Below, piece after piece: positions 5,800 to 8,610 of a stretch of 8,610 nt of DNA. The notes beneath the pieces were generated by a model, which saw nothing but the letters and a program-made list of their open reading frames with translations, ran no database searches and had not been told where the DNA came from. Both the position numbers and the translations under genes were made by a program. Numbering within the stretch: the first letter of the stretch is position 1; each line of letters opens with the position of its first letter. This stretch comes from Leptofilum sp050292445 (GTDB lineage: Bacteria; Chloroflexota; Anaerolineae; Promineifilales; Promineifilaceae). Location of the stretch: NCBI GenBank assembly GCA_050292445.1, contig JBNKLQ010000253.1:1-8610 (forward strand), read 5' to 3'.

Positions 5800-6566
5800 T
5801 CTTCCCCCACTGCAATTGGTCGTTCCGGGTCACCACTCCACTCGCTCCAGGAGCCGACGTAGAGACGGCCGTTTCCCAACCCCACATGCACCATTGCCAG
5901 TAAATTAACGCAGGCGCTGACCCCCGACCCACAGTAAAACGTGGCTGCTGCACCAGATTGGCCACCAAGAACGGCCGTTAATTCGGCTTTCATTTCAGCG
6001 TCGGGGCGGAAACGGCCGTTGGCAGCCAGCTGCTTTGCGTAGGGCAAATTTACCGCGCCAGGAATGTGACCCGGCTGCGGGTCCAGTGGCTCAATTTCAC
6101 CGCGATACCGTTCCGGGCCGCGCGAGTCAATGAGCAGCGGCTGGCTACCAACCTCATTGAGCGTCACCACCCATTTGGGCTTGGGGCGACCGCTAAATTG
6201 GGCCGCTTCATTCTTTTCGATGCCTGACTTTGTGGGCAAGTCAGCGGCTTGCCACGCTGGCCAGCCACCATCCAGCACCGCCACGCCATCATGCCCCATA
6301 TAGCGCAGCATCCACCACAGCCGGGCAGCGATCATGCCGCCCGCATCATCATAGGCCACCACCTGGCTCATTTCGTCGATGCCCAGGCGGCTAAACAGTT
6401 GGGCCAGGCGCTGCGGTGTCGGCAGCGGGTGCCGCCCGTGGTCGGTGACAGGCGGGCCACTGAGATCGTCGTCCAGGTGAGCATAAACCGCACCGGGGAT
6501 GTGGCCAGCCACATATTCGCGGCGGCCAAATTCCGTGTCAGGCCAAGCTAAAACGACAATCGACAA
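5796..6566 (-). CDS. sseA: 3-mercaptopyruvate sulfurtransferase-like rhodanese, main reading frame
   Basis: The product is a two-domain rhodanese that moves sulfur from 3-mercaptopyruvate or thiosulfate to an acceptor in the cytoplasm. The N-terminal, non-catalytic rhodanese domain has GRREYVAGHIPGAVYAHLDD, DDAGG and VLDGGWPAW. The C-terminal domain has LLIDSR, GHIPGAVNLPY and the active loop CGSGVSA at residues 212-218 of this frame, with Cys212 as nucleophile. That loop is closest to the CGSGVTA of mercaptopyruvate sulfurtransferases rather than the CRKGVT of thiosulfate enzymes. The frame's only early start is a TTG at 6566 with no ribosome-binding site. It also lacks the first conserved strand, which is encoded one frame over at 6541-6630. 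The gene is therefore probably frameshifted and its true start is 6630. It lies downstream of, and close to, the PKD/CAP gene. Confidence 0.85.
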   Translation of the reverse strand: MSIVVLAWPDTEFGRREYVAGHIPGAVYAHLDDDLSGPPVTDHGRHPLPTPQRLAQLFSRLGIDEMSQVVAYDDAGGMIAARLWWMLRYMGHDGVAVLDGGWPAWQAADLPTKSGIEKNEAAQFSGRPKPKWVVTLNEVGSQPLLIDSRGPERYRGEIEPLDPQPGHIPGAVNLPYAKQLAANGRFRPDAEMKAELTAVLGGQSGAAATFYCGSGVSACVNLLAMVHVGLGNGRLYVGSWSEWSGDPERPIAVGEE

Positions 6567-6630
6567 TCACCCAGTTGGGATTCTCCAAATTTCTGGCCAG
6601 CGTTTCTACATCTATCAGGGTTTTGTACAT
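6538..6630 (-). pseudogene. Out-of-frame N-terminus of the sulfurtransferase
   Basis: An ATG at 6630-6628 opens a 30-codon frame that ends at TGA 6540-6538. It has a good ribosome-binding site, AGAGG (6642-6638 on the minus strand), seven bases upstream. The product includes NPNWVIVDCRFSLA, the usual opening strand of mercaptopyruvate sulfurtransferases. The next residues expected in the family, DTEFGRREY, begin in the neighbouring frame at GAC (6539-6537). Dropping one base from the stretch GGCCTGAC joins the two parts into one protein of 277 residues, a normal family length. This is either a real mutation, an assembly or sequencing error, or less likely a recoding site. Confidence 0.85.
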
Positions 6631-6647
6631 GAAGGGGCCTCTTTTAC

Positions 6648-8610
6648 TTACCCGCCGGGTGTAGCAGTGATTAGCGGCGGGGGAGACGTGGGCGTGGGCG
6701 GCAGCGGCGTGCTCTGGGGTGGAACTGCCGTTGGCGTAGCGGTCACTGTGGGGGATGGTGTAGGGGAAACGGCCGTAGTGGTAGCTGTTGGTGTTGGTGT
6801 AGGGGCGTTGGGATCAACCGTGAAGGTGATGGGGCGCGCCTCGCTTTGCACAAGCGTACCGCCATTTTCCAGGCGGAGCTGCCAGCTGTAATTATCGGGC
6901 TTCACCTGCAAGCGGGCGGTGCCGCTGGTGAGATCGTTGGCCGCCAGCTGAACGGCATAGCGCGTGCCCAAGGTGGGCTGCGTCACCGTGGCCACAGGGA
7001 AATCGCCCCGGTTGGTTTGCAAATAAAGCACAAACTGCTCCCCGTTCGCCAACGGCACGGGCCAGTTCCAGCTAAACGTTACCAGACTGGTGACCATCGC
7101 TTCAAACTCAGGGGCCGGTTCCTGAACGCGCAAAAGGGGCGCATCGGCGATGGCAAATTGATTGCCAAATTCGGCCGTCCAATACCAGACGCTAGGGGCG
7201 TTAAAATCAATGGAATAACCGACGCCCACGTCGGTGGCGTTGGCGTTTAAAATAATGCGGCGATGGGCCGGACTGTTGACCCAAAACTCCACGGCCTGAT
7301 GCGGATATTCAAAACCCCAGGCGGTGGCTTCACCCGCGTATCCCTGACCATAACCAAACTGAATCAAACGTTCAGCAGGCGTGGAGCCATCGGCCCCAGT
7401 GTGGCTGGTGTAAGCGAAGCGAGCCATGTCGCTGGTGTGTTCCTGGGCGGCGCTGCTGAGCTGCGGCACCAGATTGAGCGGGGCCAAATCGAACTGGCGG
7501 CGGGCTTCGTTAATGTAAAGCAGCAGCTGCTCCGCCTGGGTGCTGCCGGGCGGCACAGCCATTGGACGTAAAATAAAGAGTTCATCCAGAGCCACATCAG
7601 GCAAATCAATTCCTACCGGATTTTCGGCAACGGGGGCGGCTTCTTGCCCCAACAAGTTGAGAACCAGCGGCAGGTACAGGTGCAAAACACCGGGGTCTAC
7701 CGTGAGCCAACGGCCGATTTGGGTGCTGCCAAACTCATTGCTGGCCACTAGGGTGACGTACATCTCGCCAAGACGGCCGTAACTGTGTTCCACCAACGGC
7801 CCTTCCAACGATCTTCCATCCCCCATGCTCCACTCATAGCGCGTCACGGTCACATCGCCCAGCCCCTGCACCTGGAACGTCTCGCCAGCGGGGATGCGCT
7901 CGGGGAGGATCATATCCACGGTGGGTGGCAGGCCCACGGTGACGGGCCAGTACGCTTCTGACTGGCCAAATTCGTTTTGCACCGTCAGGTGAACCAGGTA
8001 GGTGCCGGGCGTACTGTAGGTGTGGTTGGGCGTTGCCTCAACGGCCGTACCGCCATCGCCAAAATCCCAGCGGTAAAGCAGCGGACCAGCGCCGCCGCTC
8101 TGGTTGATAAAGGTAATGGTTTGCCCCACGCCAGCCGTGGCGTCGCTGACGCTAAATTGGGCAGCGGGATGAGGCACCACGGAAATGGATTGGCGCAAGA
8201 TGGCAGTGCCCAGCGGATTGCTCACCTCGACCTGGACTTCATAAATGCCAGCGGCGGAAAAAAGCACCACGGGATCGCTGGTTTCCACGCGACGGCCGTC
8301 GCCTAAATGCCACATCTGGGTAAACGGACCGGAGCCAGCGGCCACGGCGCGCAGTTGGAACGGCTGTCCCACGGCCACTTGTGGCGGGCTGATGATGCTG
8401 TTCACCTGGGGCGGCACGCCAATCCACAGCGACGCTGCGGCCGTTTCTTCTAAATCGTTGTGGCGCAGAACGGCCGTAATTTCCTGCGTTGGATGGGCAA
8501 TGTCGGCCGTTTCCAGGCGGAGCGGCAGAGTGAAGCTGTTGGAACCACCGTTGGCCAGGGTAACCGGCAGCCAATCGAGGGTGCCGGCCTGTAAATTGAG
8601 GGAAAGTCCG
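6648..8610 (-). CDS. Secreted PKD- and CAP-domain protein, 5' end outside the window
   Basis: The frame is open to the window edge, giving at least 653 residues, so the start and any signal peptide are not seen. A beta-rich segment (8609-8418) is followed by three PKD-type immunoglobulin-like domains (about 8410-8180, 8170-7935 and 7930-7695) with WHLGDGR, WDFGDGG and WSMGDGR. A YLPLV segment (7676-7662) follows, then a CAP/SCP domain (about 7541-7152). The CAP domain has AAQEHTSDMA, SHTGADGSTPAERL, AGEATAWG and FWVNSPAHRRIIL, so the bacterial-type His and Glu positions are kept. A beta domain (about 7145-6815) and a Pro/Thr/Ala-rich tail (6812-6651) end the protein without a sortase motif or membrane span. 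A GTG at 8417 inside the frame is not the real start. PKD domains suggest surface binding; the CAP function is unknown. The sulfurtransferase follows after 17 bp. Confidence 0.93.
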   Translation of the reverse strand, partial: GLSLNLQAGTLDWLPVTLANGGSNSFTLPLRLETADIAHPTQEITAVLRHNDLEETAAASLWIGVPPQVNSIISPPQVAVGQPFQLRAVAAGSGPFTQMWHLGDGRRVETSDPVVLFSAAGIYEVQVEVSNPLGTAILRQSISVVPHPAAQFSVSDATAGVGQTITFINQSGGAGPLLYRWDFGDGGTAVEATPNHTYSTPGTYLVHLTVQNEFGQSEAYWPVTVGLPPTVDMILPERIPAGETFQVQGLGDVTVTRYEWSMGDGRSLEGPLVEHSYGRLGEMYVTLVASNEFGSTQIGRWLTVDPGVLHLYLPLVLNLLGQEAAPVAENPVGIDLPDVALDELFILRPMAVPPGSTQAEQLLLYINEARRQFDLAPLNLVPQLSSAAQEHTSDMARFAYTSHTGADGSTPAERLIQFGYGQGYAGEATAWGFEYPHQAVEFWVNSPAHRRIILNANATDVGVGYSIDFNAPSVWYWTAEFGNQFAIADAPLLRVQEPAPEFEAMVTSLVTFSWNWPVPLANGEQFVLYLQTNRGDFPVATVTQPTLGTRYAVQLAANDLTSGTARLQVKPDNYSWQLRLENGGTLVQSEARPITFTVDPNAPTPTPTATTTAVSPTPSPTVTATPTAVPPQSTPLPPTPTSPPPLITATPGG

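Larger units (their letters stand above)
442..8477. repeat. Dispersed palindromic octamer ACGGCCGT (15 copies)
   Basis: Exact copies start at 442, 1464, 1561, 1893, 2019, 4672, 5026, 5865, 5971, 6012, 6769, 7773, 8041, 8292 and 8470. One-base variants are at 3812, 7171 and 8503 (TCGGCCGT) and 8437 (GCGGCCGT). Several copies extend to 10 bp (AACGGCCGTT at 441, 1560, 4671, 5970 and 6011; GACGGCCGTC at 2018 and 8291). About 0.2 copies would be expected by chance at this base composition. Copies occur in every protein gene, on both strands, in all three codon phases (Gly-Arg, Thr-Ala-Val and Arg-Pro contexts) and once between genes. Selection or spread therefore acts on the DNA, not on a peptide. 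The span given is only from first to last copy. Confidence 0.9.

Noticed and set aside
6554..6567. Perfect 7-bp tandem duplication (CGACAAT twice) beside the frameshift, which would itself shift the frame by one
   Set aside because: Removing one copy would delete the family-typical VDCRFSLA codons. The conserved sequence needs both copies, so the single extra base in GGCCTGAC is the better explanation.
6499..6891. Plus-strand open frame with Val/Gly repeats
   Set aside because: It is the antisense of the Pro/Thr-rich tail and of the sulfurtransferase start. Its repetitive composition simply mirrors the coding strand.
8415..8417. GTG at 8417 as the start of the PKD/CAP gene
   Set aside because: The frame stays open with coherent beta-rich protein sequence to the window edge, and there is no signal peptide or ribosome-binding site at this GTG.

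Overview
The window looks like ordinary chromosome from a member of the Chloroflexota, probably an Anaerolineae-like lineage. The evidence is circumstantial. There is a secreted PKD/CAP protein with a Pro/Thr-rich tail and a YLPLV motif, a Hanks-type kinase with an HCD instead of HRD catalytic motif, and a many-pass membrane GAF/HTH protein of a type I associate with that phylum. No rRNA or other phylogenetic marker is present, so the assignment is an inference. Base composition is moderately GC-rich, roughly 55-58% by eye.

Layout. Positions 1-112 are AT-rich with no gene visible. Two tRNA genes lie on the minus strand, His(GTG) at 262-335 followed by Arg(TCG) at 113-185, with a strong hairpin plus T-tract between them. 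From 417 to 5710 three genes read on the plus strand: a tail-anchored Ser/Thr protein kinase, the membrane AAA+ protease FtsH (preceded by a 167-bp leader with a promoter-like sequence, a hairpin and a 15-bp palindrome), and, three bases after ftsH, a protein with about nine membrane spans, a GAF-like region and a C-terminal helix-turn-helix. From 8610 back to 5796 two genes read on the minus strand: a large extracellular PKD/CAP-domain protein whose start lies beyond the window, and a 3-mercaptopyruvate-sulfurtransferase-like rhodanese whose reading frame is broken near its 5' end by one extra base. The convergent gap between the two gene groups (about 5711-5795) is almost filled by two short tandem arrays, one of 7-bp and one of 8-bp units.

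How the genes may work together. The three plus-strand products would all be membrane-bound: a kinase facing the cytoplasm, a protease that extracts and degrades membrane proteins, and a membrane sensor carrying a putative DNA-binding domain. The tight ftsH-sensor spacing suggests co-expression. A link in which FtsH controls the level or release of the sensor is a hypothesis only. The minus-strand pair is separated by 17 bp and is probably co-transcribed, with no obvious functional link.

The most striking feature at DNA level is the palindromic octamer ACGGCCGT, found 15 times in 8.6 kb, in all three codon phases and once between genes. This is far above chance and resembles the HIP1 situation in cyanobacteria. 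I saw no CRISPR array, insertion sequence, integrase, toxin-antitoxin pair or recognisable defence system.
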